From positions 62,001-126,000 of the forward strand of contig NZ_SMJU01000007.1 in assembly GCF_004348825.1 (NCBI RefSeq): DNA of 64,000 bases. The letters run 5' to 3'. Shown in pieces: positions 16,305 through 25,134 of the stretch. A program made the position numbers and the translations under genes. The DNA comes from Arundinibacter roseus (GTDB lineage: Bacteria > Bacteroidota > Bacteroidia > Cytophagales > Spirosomataceae). The notes beneath the pieces are model-generated. The model saw nothing but the letters and a program-made list of their open reading frames with translations, made no database searches and had not been told where the DNA came from. Each line of letters begins with the position of its first letter. The first letter of the stretch is position 1.

Positions 16305-18392
16305 TTAGTTTTCCAACATATTCAGGAATTCTTCTTCTGAAAGTATAACAACGCCTAACTTTCTGGCTTTTTCGAGCTTGGAGGGTCCCATATTATCACC
16401 GGCCAACAGGTAATTCAGCTTGCCCGATACGCCGCTAAGTACCTTGCCCCCATTCGATTCAATCTTTGTTTTCAATTCATCGCGTTCAAAATTTTGAAAA
16501 ACACCTGAAATCACGAATGTTTTACCTGTCAGCGCTTCGCCCTCCTTTTCAATGGGCAAATCGTCCGTTTGGAAGGTCAGTCCTGCCTGCTGTAAGCGGG
16601 AAATCAGCTGCTGATTTTCGGGTTCCGTAAAATAATCACGAACACTTTGGGCAATACGCCCGCCAATTTCAGGCACAGCCGTTAATTCCTCATAAGAAGC
16701 CGCCATCAGCGCATCCATGGTTCGGAAATACTGCGCCAGTTTTTCACCTACGGTTGTTCCTACATAGCGAATCCCGAGGCCAAATAGCACGTTTTTAAAT
16801 GGAGCAGATTTCGACTTCTCAATTCCTTTCAGGATATTTTCTACGGTTTTTTCACGAAAACTGATTTTTTTGGATTTACCCGTCTGTTCATTATAAATGT
16901 CTTTTTCAAGACCCAGCAAATCATTGTAGCTTAAATCATACAAATCGGCCACGGTATGAATGAGTCCTTTATCAAAAAGTAACTCTATTTTACCTTCTCC
17001 CAAACTATCAATGTTCAGTGCTTTCCGCTGAATAAAATGTTCAATTTTACCTTTTAACTGCGGTGGGCAACCCCGTTCGTTTGGACAATAGAAAGCTACT
17101 TCACCTTCTTTTCTAATAAGCTCTGTGGCACATTCCGGGCATTGAGTTGGAAATAGAATGGGTTGCGTATCAAACAATCCGCGTTGTGAAGTATCCACAC
17201 CCGTGATTTTTGGAATAATCTCACCGCTTTTTTCCACAAAAACCGTATCGCCGATTCTTAAATCCAATCTCTCTAATTCATTGGCGTTGTGCAGCGTGGC
17301 GCGTTTTACCTGCGAGCCTGAAAGATGCACTCCTTTTACCTGCTCGTACGGTTTGTGACGCTCGTGAAGTCCTGACAAATTGGCCACGGGCGTAACTGCC
17401 CCGGTACGCCCCACCTGAAACGTCACGAATCGAAGTAAAGCAGGTTTGTTTTCGGCTTTGTATTTGAACGAAATAGCCCAACGGGGACTTTTGGCCGTAC
17501 TTCCCAGCTCACGCTGCTGTTCGTATGAATTGATTTTTATGACAATACCGTCGGTAGCAAGTGGTAATTCAAATCTTTTCTCTTCCCAGGTATGAATGTA
17601 GTCCAGTACTTCCTCAATCGTCTGACACTTTTTCCAACCTGGCGACACCGGGAATCCCCACTTTTTGAGACCAACCAAACTTTCTTCATGAGAGTTAAAA
17701 ACCGGAATATCGCTCAAAAAGGAATACACGTAACAATCGAGTCCCCGGCGAGCGGCTTCGGCTGAATCCTGCAATTTGAACGAACCCGATGCCGCATTCC
17801 TTGGGTTGGCATAGGGCGTATCGCCGGTAGCCTCCACTTCCGCATTTAGACGTTCAAAAGAAGAGTACGGCATGAAGCCTTCGCCCCGGATTTCCAGAAT
17901 TTCCGGCAAATCTTCTTCCAGAATTCTTAATGGTAACGAGCGAATTGTTTTTACATTGGCCGTAATGTCGTCGCCCCGGCTGCCATCGCCACGTGTGACG
18001 CCCCGCTGCAAAACTCCGTTTTCGTAGGTAAAGCTCAGAGAAATACCATCGAATTTTAGTTCACAAATATATTCGTAGGTTTCATTGGGCAAGGCTTTTC
18101 GTACACGTTCATCAAAGTCCCTCAGTTCCTGTTCGTTGTAGGTGTTGTCCAGCGACAGCATCGGAAATCGATGGTAGACAGCGGCAAAATCTTTGGTAAT
18201 TGTGCCACCAACCCGCTGTGTGGGCGAATCGTCTTTTTTGAGTTCAGGGAATTCACTTTCCAGCCCTATCAATTCTTTCATCAGGAAGTCAAACTCCTGA
18301 TCAGGGATTTCGGAAATATTGTCCCGGTAGTAGCGATTGTTGTAGAAATTCAACTTTTCTGTCAGCCAGGAGATACGTTCGTTGGGATTCAT
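16305..18392 (-). CDS. ligA: NAD-dependent DNA ligase LigA
   Basis: The enzyme seals nicks in replication and repair using NAD+. The N-terminal Ia domain and adenylation domain contain the AMP-acceptor Lys113 in ELKFDG. An OB fold follows, then a four-cysteine zinc finger (CPECATEL ... CPNERGC), helix-hairpin-helix repeats and a C-terminal BRCT domain (about residues 618-695). Length (695 aa) is typical. It starts about 120 bases from the divergent rpe gene. Confidence 0.98.
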   Translation of the reverse strand: MNPNERISWLTEKLNFYNNRYYRDNISEIPDQEFDFLMKELIGLESEFPELKKDDSPTQRVGGTITKDFAAVYHRFPMLSLDNTYNEQELRDFDERVRKALPNETYEYICELKFDGISLSFTYENGVLQRGVTRGDGSRGDDITANVKTIRSLPLRILEEDLPEILEIRGEGFMPYSSFERLNAEVEATGDTPYANPRNAASGSFKLQDSAEAARRGLDCYVYSFLSDIPVFNSHEESLVGLKKWGFPVSPGWKKCQTIEEVLDYIHTWEEKRFELPLATDGIVIKINSYEQQRELGSTAKSPRWAISFKYKAENKPALLRFVTFQVGRTGAVTPVANLSGLHERHKPYEQVKGVHLSGSQVKRATLHNANELERLDLRIGDTVFVEKSGEIIPKITGVDTSQRGLFDTQPILFPTQCPECATELIRKEGEVAFYCPNERGCPPQLKGKIEHFIQRKALNIDSLGEGKIELLFDKGLIHTVADLYDLSYNDLLGLEKDIYNEQTGKSKKISFREKTVENILKGIEKSKSAPFKNVLFGLGIRYVGTTVGEKLAQYFRTMDALMAASYEELTAVPEIGGRIAQSVRDYFTEPENQQLISRLQQAGLTFQTDDLPIEKEGEALTGKTFVISGVFQNFERDELKTKIESNGGKVLSGVSGKLNYLLAGDNMGPSKLEKARKLGVVILSEEEFLNMLEN

Positions 18393-18514
18393 CGACTAAT
18401 TACTTTTTAATTCAAAGTTTAAGAAAACAGACAAATGTTTTACTTTACCTGCTTCTGCCATTTTCGTTTTATTATTGATTAATTTCGTTCAAAAATACAC
18501 AGAAAAAAATTCGA

Positions 18515-19174
18515 ATGACTTTCATTGCACCCTCAATCCTGGCAGCCGATTTTGCCAACCTCCAGCGCGACATCGAAATGATTAACCAAAGTGAAGCCGA
18601 CTACATACACGTCGACATCATGGATGGTGTTTTTGTGCCCAATATTTCCTTTGGCATTCCGGTGTGTCAGGCGGCTCAGCGTCATGCGAAAAAACCGCTT
18701 GACGTACATTTGATGATCGTTGAACCGGATCGATACCTGGAAGATTTTCGTAAGGCAGGTGCCGAAATCCTGACCGTACATTATGAAGCCTGCCCGCACC
18801 TGCATCGAACGATACAACGAATTAAGGAGTTAGGCGCAAAACCGGGCGTTGCCATTAATCCTCATACTCCCGTAGAATTGCTATCAGAGGTTCTCGGAGA
18901 CCTTTCATTGGTATTAATTATGTCGGTGAATCCGGGTTTTGGCGGACAAACCTTTATTGAAAACACCTACCGAAAAGTGGCTCGTCTATCCCAAATGCGC
19001 GCAGACTCCATGGTTGACTTTCAGATTGAAATCGACGGTGGAGTTCAGTTACACAATGCTTCACAGCTAGCCAAAGCAGGCGCAGATGTGTTAGTAGCAG
19101 GTAGCTTTGTTTTTAATTCTGAAAATCCATTGAAAACCATTGCTGATTTGAAAAGATCAACAGAAATTGCCTGA
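18515..19174 (+). CDS. rpe: Ribulose-phosphate 3-epimerase
   Basis: The enzyme interconverts ribulose 5-phosphate and xylulose 5-phosphate in the pentose phosphate pathway. Its TIM barrel shows the metal ligands: HVDIMDG (His and Asp), VHLMI (His), and IDGGV near the C-terminus. The phosphate loop is SVNPGFGGQ. Length (219 aa) is normal. The second M14 peptidase begins 36 bases downstream without an obvious promoter, so the two may be co-transcribed. Confidence 0.97.
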   Translation: MTFIAPSILAADFANLQRDIEMINQSEADYIHVDIMDGVFVPNISFGIPVCQAAQRHAKKPLDVHLMIVEPDRYLEDFRKAGAEILTVHYEACPHLHRTIQRIKELGAKPGVAINPHTPVELLSEVLGDLSLVLIMSVNPGFGGQTFIENTYRKVARLSQMRADSMVDFQIEIDGGVQLHNASQLAKAGADVLVAGSFVFNSENPLKTIADLKRSTEIA

Positions 19175-19210
19175 AAAATTTCCCTCAACCGTCTATCGCT
19201 ATATATTCTT

Positions 19211-21781
19211 ATGAAAAAAGTCTACCCTTTTCTCTGCTTATTTTTTACTTATCAAGCGGTATTTGCCCAAAATGATTACTACTTTCCAGGGCGAAAATTC
19301 AATCCATCAATTCTTTCACCCGATGCTTTTTTAGGTTATTCTATTGGCTCACATCATACGCGTTATGACCAAATGGTATCCTATTTTGAGTATTTAAGCC
19401 GGGAATCGGATCGGGTAAAATTTCAGACAATCGGGAAGACCTACGAATATCGTCCACAATTAATGGTCGTTTTCAGCAGCCCCCAAAACCTGACACGGCT
19501 GGAAAACATCCGGACAGAACACCTTCGCCTGACCGACCCAACAGTTGCTGCACCTGATATTCGTACCATGCCCGTCATAATGCAACTTGGCCATAATGTA
19601 CACGGCAATGAAGCATCCGGAGGTGAATCTTCACTCCTGACGGCCTATTTTCTGGCAGCCTGTACAGATCCGGACGTCATTCATACGCTCAACCAATCCG
19701 TTATTTTTATCGAACCTGTCATCAATCCTGACGGGCGCGATCGCTTTGTCAATTGGGTAAACATGCACAAAGGCATGCCGCCGGTGGCTGACCCAAACGA
19801 CCGCGAGCATAATGAAGTTTGGCCTAGCGGGCGGGTCAATCATTATTGGTTTGACCTCAATCGCGATTGGTACCTTGCAGTGCATCGGGAAAGCAAAAAC
19901 CGTTTGAACTTCTATCATCAGTGGTATCCTAATGTCGTTACAGATCATCACGAAATGGGTACAAATTCAACTCACTTTTTTGAACCATCCAAAGTAAGCG
20001 CCGAAAACCCTCTCGTTCCGCCCTATGTCTATCGTACGCTCAACGATACCTACGCCAGGTATTTTGAGCAAGCCATGAATCAGATTGGTTCTTTATATTA
20101 TACCAAAGAATCTTTTGACAATTTATATCCCGGTTATGGATCAAGCTACCCGGACATAGAGGGTGGTATTGGCTTTTTGTTTGAACAGGGAAGCTCACGC
20201 GGGCACGTGCAGGATAGCCAAAATGGACCTTTGACCTATGCATTTGCGGTTCGAAATCAACTGGTAAACGCACTTGCTACCATTCGAGCCTCCGTAGATC
20301 AGCGAGAAAACCTGCTGAAATTTCAGCGTGAATTTTTTGAAACAGCCATTTCATCTGCACAAAAAAGCAGTGTAAAAGGATACGTAGTTAGCACTCAAAA
20401 CGATCAGAGCCGCGCACAAGCCTTCTTACAAACGTTACTCTATCACAAAATTCAAGTCTACGATCTACCTGAGGACCTCAAAATTGGGGAAGTCACTTAC
20501 CAAAGTGGGAAAGCGTATTATGTACCTACGGCTCAGCCACAATATCGTATGGTTCAATCTGTTTTTGAAAAACCTACAACCTTTGCTGACAGTCTGTTTT
20601 ATGATGCTTCGGCCTGGAATTTGCCGCTTGCTTACGGACTACCTTTTTCGGAAATCAAGTCTGCCTCAATTCGTCCCGGCAACGCCCTAACCACCGACGC
20701 ATTAACAATCAAGCCAAAAACTTTTGCAAAAAGCTCTTACGCTTACTTGCTTCCACTCAACGACTTCAATGTCTACAAAGCCCTGCATCAGCTCACGCAA
20801 AATCGAATGCTTGTAAAAGCCGGACAGAAACCATTTAGTATTCAGACCGATCGGGGATTGCAGGTATTTGCTGCCGGTACTTTACTTATTCCGGTACAGC
20901 CACAAATGATTTCGGCAGATTCGCTGCATGGCTTACTTTCCCAAATTGCCAGTTATACGGGCGTACATTTTTATGCCGTCGAAACGGGGTACAGCCAAAC
21001 AGGTGTTGACCTGGGCAGTAATACATTTGAAACAATCACTCTGCCACGGGTGGTGATGCCAATTGGAAAAGGAACGAGCCAATATGAAGCGGGTGAAGTA
21101 TGGTTTATGACGGATCAATACCTGGGAATGCCCATTACAAAAGTAGATTTGAGTCAATGGAATTCCCTCAATCTCAACGCTTATAATGTACTTGTCATGG
21201 TCAACGGGCAATATCCGTCCGAAGGACGGTTTGTAGAAAAAATTAAAAATTGGGTAGCAGCTGGCGGGACGCTCATTACGTTCAAAAGTGCTTCACATTG
21301 GGCAATTAAAAACAATATTATTTCAGAAAAAATCCGAGAACTAACAGATAGCTTACCCAAAACTGGCCGAATGAACTATGAAAATGCCGAAGCCAACGAA
21401 GGATCCAAATATACTGGTGGAGCTATATTTTCTGCCGATCTGGATCTAACCCACCCGTTGGGATTTGGCTTTTCACAGCGCAGGATTTCACTGTACAGAA
21501 ACAGCAACACCTTGTTGGAAATATCAGAGAATCCGTATCAGACCGTGGTACAATATGATAAAAAACCTTTGCTGAACGGATATGTACATCCAGCTACATT
21601 GAGTAAAATTTCCTCCTCAGCGGGTTTAATAGCAAGTACACACGGTGCAGGAAAAGTAATATTGTTTGCTGATAACCCGAATTTTCGAGGTACATGGTTG
21701 AGCACCTCCCGATTATTTTTCAATAGTATTTTTTTTAGTAAATTGATTCAGAATACCACGATCGAGGGACAGGAAGAATAA
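19211..21781 (+). CDS. Secreted M14-family zinc carboxypeptidase, paralogue
   Basis: A signal peptide cut after VFAQ precedes the M14 domain. The zinc ligands are His131 and Glu134 in NVHGNE and the His of TDHHEMG. NPDGR is conserved, and the catalytic Glu lies in LFEQGS. A C-terminal amidotransferase-like domain includes VLVMVNGQYP and KNWVAAGG. Order and spacing match the protein at 12720-15221, but identity is moderate, which suggests an old duplication. Probably exported peptide trimming, with unknown substrate. Confidence 0.9.
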   Translation: MKKVYPFLCLFFTYQAVFAQNDYYFPGRKFNPSILSPDAFLGYSIGSHHTRYDQMVSYFEYLSRESDRVKFQTIGKTYEYRPQLMVVFSSPQNLTRLENIRTEHLRLTDPTVAAPDIRTMPVIMQLGHNVHGNEASGGESSLLTAYFLAACTDPDVIHTLNQSVIFIEPVINPDGRDRFVNWVNMHKGMPPVADPNDREHNEVWPSGRVNHYWFDLNRDWYLAVHRESKNRLNFYHQWYPNVVTDHHEMGTNSTHFFEPSKVSAENPLVPPYVYRTLNDTYARYFEQAMNQIGSLYYTKESFDNLYPGYGSSYPDIEGGIGFLFEQGSSRGHVQDSQNGPLTYAFAVRNQLVNALATIRASVDQRENLLKFQREFFETAISSAQKSSVKGYVVSTQNDQSRAQAFLQTLLYHKIQVYDLPEDLKIGEVTYQSGKAYYVPTAQPQYRMVQSVFEKPTTFADSLFYDASAWNLPLAYGLPFSEIKSASIRPGNALTTDALTIKPKTFAKSSYAYLLPLNDFNVYKALHQLTQNRMLVKAGQKPFSIQTDRGLQVFAAGTLLIPVQPQMISADSLHGLLSQIASYTGVHFYAVETGYSQTGVDLGSNTFETITLPRVVMPIGKGTSQYEAGEVWFMTDQYLGMPITKVDLSQWNSLNLNAYNVLVMVNGQYPSEGRFVEKIKNWVAAGGTLITFKSASHWAIKNNIISEKIRELTDSLPKTGRMNYENAEANEGSKYTGGAIFSADLDLTHPLGFGFSQRRISLYRNSNTLLEISENPYQTVVQYDKKPLLNGYVHPATLSKISSSAGLIASTHGAGKVILFADNPNFRGTWLSTSRLFFNSIFFSKLIQNTTIEGQEE

Positions 21782-21834
21782 TCCACCATTTGATGATCAA
21801 CCGTTGAATCAATTATTAATTTAATTCAAGAAGA

Positions 21835-22047
21835 ATGGTGATTTTTGGCCTGATTTTGGCTGTAAAAAGTGTTGATTTTATTGTACTTTCTGTATTATTA
21901 TGTACATTTAGAATCGACCCTTCACAAAAAGCTCAACAAAAATCATTTCCACAATTTAAGCACGCTGTGGTTGCACGAGGAAGTGAGATTGATTCGTTAA
22001 TTCGTTACACGATTCCTGAATTACAGGAGTGTCTATTGTCGAGATAA
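21835..22047 (+). CDS. Small hypothetical membrane-anchored peptide (doubtful)
   Basis: The frame encodes 70 residues with a hydrophobic N-terminus (MVIFGLILAVKSVDFIVLSVLL) and a polar remainder. It fits the 270-base gap between the M14 peptidase and the OmpA-like gene and ends 6 bases before the latter. It resembles nothing I recognise. The composition is as A/T-rich as the surrounding intergenic DNA, so it may be a chance frame or a gene remnant. Confidence 0.25.
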   Translation: MVIFGLILAVKSVDFIVLSVLLCTFRIDPSQKAQQKSFPQFKHAVVARGSEIDSLIRYTIPELQECLLSR

Positions 22048-22053
22048 TTACAA

Positions 22054-24075
22054 ATGAAGGTACTATATCTATCTTTTTTCATATTTCTATTTTCTTATTC
22101 TACCAACGCCCAGGACGTTCAATGGGCTTCCAGAGTTTTGGGATATTCCTCTGAATATCGGCCCGGACCTTACGGTACCGAATATCGTGCCATTCAGATA
22201 TTAGGCCGCCCTGACAAGCTTCCGGATGTAGGGAGTAGCCCGTGTGCCTGGTCGCCGGCTCAACCAAATACTATTGGCGAGGAATGGATCAAGGTCGGTT
22301 TTGAAAAAACAATCCCGCTTCGGCAAGTAGCAATCGCTGAGAACTTTAATGCCGGTGCAATTGCCCGGGTATTTGCGTATACGGCTGATGGACAGGAGAT
22401 TTTATTAATTGAAAATTCGATTACACCTACAAAGGAAATTGGAAAAATGACTTATATTTTTCCATCGGATTCGAGCTTACAAACCAATGCAATCAAAATA
22501 GTTTTGCAGCCGTCGCGGGTAGTTGGTTACAATCAAATTGATGCCATTGGTATTTCATCATCAACTGTTCCCATAAAACCAACCATTTTTGTCTCTGCGG
22601 ATGCTCCCAAGAATTTACAAAAAGAGAATTTAGGAAAAACAGTCAATTCCAAAGGTCAGGAGGTAGCTCCGGTAATCTCACCGGACGGCAAGCTTCTATT
22701 TTTTACCCGAAGCAAATTTGAAGGCAATATCGGCTCTCCCAATCGTCAGGATGTATGGGTTTCAAGCCTGGACAATTCCAATGTGTGGTCAGAAGCAATC
22801 AATTTGAAAGCACCAATTAATAACGATGGAGACAACGCCATTACCGGGATTTCTCCGGACGGGAAAACGATTTACCTCATAAACGTCTATAAGCCAGACG
22901 GAAGCATGATTAATGGCTTATCAAAGTCGGTGCGTACACGAAACGGATGGTCGTTTCCGAAGGAGTGTAAAATTAAAAATCACTACAACGATCACCCAAA
23001 AAACTTTACCGAATTTGCCATTTCTCCCAAAGGGAAAGTGCTCGTGTTATCCGTTCAACGCAAGGATACAGAAGGAAATAAAGATTTGTATGTATCTTTT
23101 CTACAACCTGATGACACATGGTCAGAACCTAAACACATGGGAAATGCCATTAACACACCCGATTATGAGGGCTCGCCGTTTATAGCTTCCGACGACAAAT
23201 CGCTTTATTTCACATCCGCTGGGTTTAGTGGTTTTGGTAATGGCGATATTTTTGTTTCCCGGCGCCTGGACGACACCTGGACCAACTGGACAGAGCCCGA
23301 AAATTTGGGTCCGAGCATCAATACCGCTCAATGGGATGGCTATTTCAATATTCCGGCATCAGCAGATTATGCTTACCTGAGTTCCATGGAGAATTCAATG
23401 GGTGAGGAAGATATTTTTCGGGTTCGACTTTTTCCATCGATCAAACCAGATCCGGTTGCCATTATTTCTGGTAATGTGCTTGATGCAGAAACAAATCAGA
23501 TGATTGACGCAGAAATCAGCGCTGATATTAAAAATACCAATGAAGAATTTGCAAAGGCTAATTTTGAACCCGAAACAGGCGAATTCAAGATGATCCTGCC
23601 TTTAAAGGAATTGTACCGGATAACGGCCAGTCATCCAGGTTATTTCCCCGTAACCGAAGAAGTAGACCTCAGTCGCGAAACGAATTTCCGGCTCATCCGT
23701 AAAAACATACTCATGCTGCCCATAAAAGAGGGGCAGAAAATACGGTTGAATCAAATTATGTTTGAGCAAAGCAGTGCAGAAGTTATTTCATCCTCACTGC
23801 CGGAAATGGGGCGAATTATTCAGATGATGAAAGAATATCCGGCCATGGAAATTTTGCTGGAAGGACATACAGACAATGTTGGAGACTGGCAAAAAAATCT
23901 TAAACTTTCCGAAGATCGGGTCGTGGAAGTGAGGCGCTATCTGGCTACGCAAGGCATCGAAAACAGCAGAATTCAAACCAAAGCGTGGGGGCCGGCCAAG
24001 CCAATTTCAAGCAATCTTACCGAACAAACCCGCAAATGGAACCGCCGGGTAGAATTTACGATTTTGAAATTGTAA
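22054..24075 (+). CDS. OmpA-family outer-membrane protein with PD40 propeller and CRD domain
   Basis: After a signal peptide (cut after TNAQ) come an all-beta N-terminal domain (about 22-175) and PD40/WD40-like repeats (about 200-460, marked by ISPDGK, ISPKGK and SDDKSLYF). A carboxypeptidase-regulatory-like domain follows (about 470-550). The last is a C-terminal OmpA peptidoglycan-binding domain (LEGHTDNVGDWQKN, SEDRVVEVRRYL). The protein (673 aa) would tie the outer membrane to peptidoglycan. The order PD40-CRD-OmpA matches PorE of the type IX secretion system, but the TPR region of PorE is replaced by the beta domain. Confidence 0.85.
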   Translation: MKVLYLSFFIFLFSYSTNAQDVQWASRVLGYSSEYRPGPYGTEYRAIQILGRPDKLPDVGSSPCAWSPAQPNTIGEEWIKVGFEKTIPLRQVAIAENFNAGAIARVFAYTADGQEILLIENSITPTKEIGKMTYIFPSDSSLQTNAIKIVLQPSRVVGYNQIDAIGISSSTVPIKPTIFVSADAPKNLQKENLGKTVNSKGQEVAPVISPDGKLLFFTRSKFEGNIGSPNRQDVWVSSLDNSNVWSEAINLKAPINNDGDNAITGISPDGKTIYLINVYKPDGSMINGLSKSVRTRNGWSFPKECKIKNHYNDHPKNFTEFAISPKGKVLVLSVQRKDTEGNKDLYVSFLQPDDTWSEPKHMGNAINTPDYEGSPFIASDDKSLYFTSAGFSGFGNGDIFVSRRLDDTWTNWTEPENLGPSINTAQWDGYFNIPASADYAYLSSMENSMGEEDIFRVRLFPSIKPDPVAIISGNVLDAETNQMIDAEISADIKNTNEEFAKANFEPETGEFKMILPLKELYRITASHPGYFPVTEEVDLSRETNFRLIRKNILMLPIKEGQKIRLNQIMFEQSSAEVISSSLPEMGRIIQMMKEYPAMEILLEGHTDNVGDWQKNLKLSEDRVVEVRRYLATQGIENSRIQTKAWGPAKPISSNLTEQTRKWNRRVEFTILKL

Positions 24076-24195
24076 AAAATTTCAGGCTTGTAAGTTACCT
24101 GCCGATTGTCTCTCAAATGGCTTCTTGTCAAGATAAAAAACGCACCTATCGACTTCTACCCGATGCAGCAAAAGTCCCTTAACTCACCTCGTCAG

Positions 24196-24218
24196 TTGGC
24201 GCCTGTTGTAGGCGCCAA
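24196..24218. repeat. 9-bp inverted repeat in the gap before the glycan operon
   Basis: TTGGCGCCT and AGGCGCCAA enclose a 5-base loop. No T-run follows on the plus strand, so it is not a standard terminator for the OmpA-like gene. The rest of the gap holds only a -7 box. Confidence 0.5.
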
Positions 24219-24264
24219 AAAATAAGATTCGTATCTTGCCGCCGATTTAAGCAAAAAACAATCT

Positions 24265-24272
24265 TATTTTTG
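24265..24272 (+). promoter_or_regulatory. -7 box (TATTTTTG) of the glycan operon
   Basis: A perfect TAnnTTTG lies about 30 bases before the transketolase ATG. A TTG occurs upstream, but at 26 bases, longer than the usual 19-21. Confidence 0.4.
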
Positions 24273-24300
24273 CTTCATTATTGCCCATAGAAAACAAGCT

Positions 24301-25134
24301 ATGACTTTATCAACCGACCATATTCTTGCGCATGCTACCCACATCAGCGGCGAGTTAAGGCTAAAAACACTCTCGCTTTACAATCAGGCTCACGCCGGTC
24401 ATATTGGCTGCTCTCTAAGCTGCATTGATCTGATGATCGGAGTTTTGTTGCTACATAAAGCCGAAAAAGATACGTTTATATTGTCCAAAGGACACGCTGC
24501 CGCAGCTTTATATGCCTCCCTAAATTGGTTGGGTGAAATAAGCGATGATGTATTGGCAACGTACTATTTGGACGGAACAACGCTCCCGGCGCATCCCGCT
24601 CCCGGGCAATTTAAAGGCATACCCTTTGCCACCGGTTCTTTGGGGCACGGCCTGCCAATCGCAACGGGCATAGCTCACGCCGCCCGCATCATGGACGAAG
24701 ATAGCTACGCCTATGTGCTGCTGTCTGATGGTGAAACCAACGAGGGAACTACCTGGGAAGCCGCTCACTTTGCTATGCAGCATAAGCTTGACAATCTGAT
24801 CATGATTATTGATAAAAATGGATTACAGGGTTTTGGGACAACCAACGAGGTACTTGGAGATACCGCCGATCCGGCGAAGTGGACTGCCATTGGTTTTGAA
24901 ACTGTTGAGGTAAATGGACATGACATTGAGGAGATTTATTCTACTGTCAAAACCTTGAAAACACACAAAAATGGCCTTCCAAAAGCCATCATTGCTCATA
25001 CGGTCAAAGGTAAAGGCGTCAGTTATATGGAAAATAAACTGGAATGGCATTACCTGCCGATGAATCCCGAACAGTACGAAGCAGCAACCCACGAAATCCA
25101 GGAACGATACTTTAATATTGCAGCGAATGCCTGA
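24301..25134 (+). CDS. Transketolase, N-terminal (ThDP pyrophosphate-binding) subunit
   Basis: The 277-aa subunit binds ThDP diphosphate and Mg2+ through the SDGETNEG ... DKNG motif and has the FILSKGHAAAALY and GSLGHGLP segments of transketolase. Together with the C-half at 27118-28038 it would make one enzyme of two chains that moves a two-carbon ketol unit. The pair is split by an epimerase/glycosyltransferase gene. It heads a glycan cluster and is not beside rpe, so a role in making a special sugar precursor is more likely than central metabolism. That is inference. The next gene overlaps its end by 8 bases. Confidence 0.88.
   Translation: MTLSTDHILAHATHISGELRLKTLSLYNQAHAGHIGCSLSCIDLMIGVLLLHKAEKDTFILSKGHAAAALYASLNWLGEISDDVLATYYLDGTTLPAHPAPGQFKGIPFATGSLGHGLPIATGIAHAARIMDEDSYAYVLLSDGETNEGTTWEAAHFAMQHKLDNLIMIIDKNGLQGFGTTNEVLGDTADPAKWTAIGFETVEVNGHDIEEIYSTVKTLKTHKNGLPKAIIAHTVKGKGVSYMENKLEWHYLPMNPEQYEAATHEIQERYFNIAANA

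Noticed and set aside
24196-24230. Inverted repeat as terminator of the OmpA-like gene
   Set aside because: The plus-strand sequence after the stem is A-rich with no T-run, and it lies about 120 bases after the stop.
25118-25126. TTG start of the epimerase-GT2 fusion
   Set aside because: The ATG at 25127 gives the usual overlap with the transketolase stop and keeps the complete fold.
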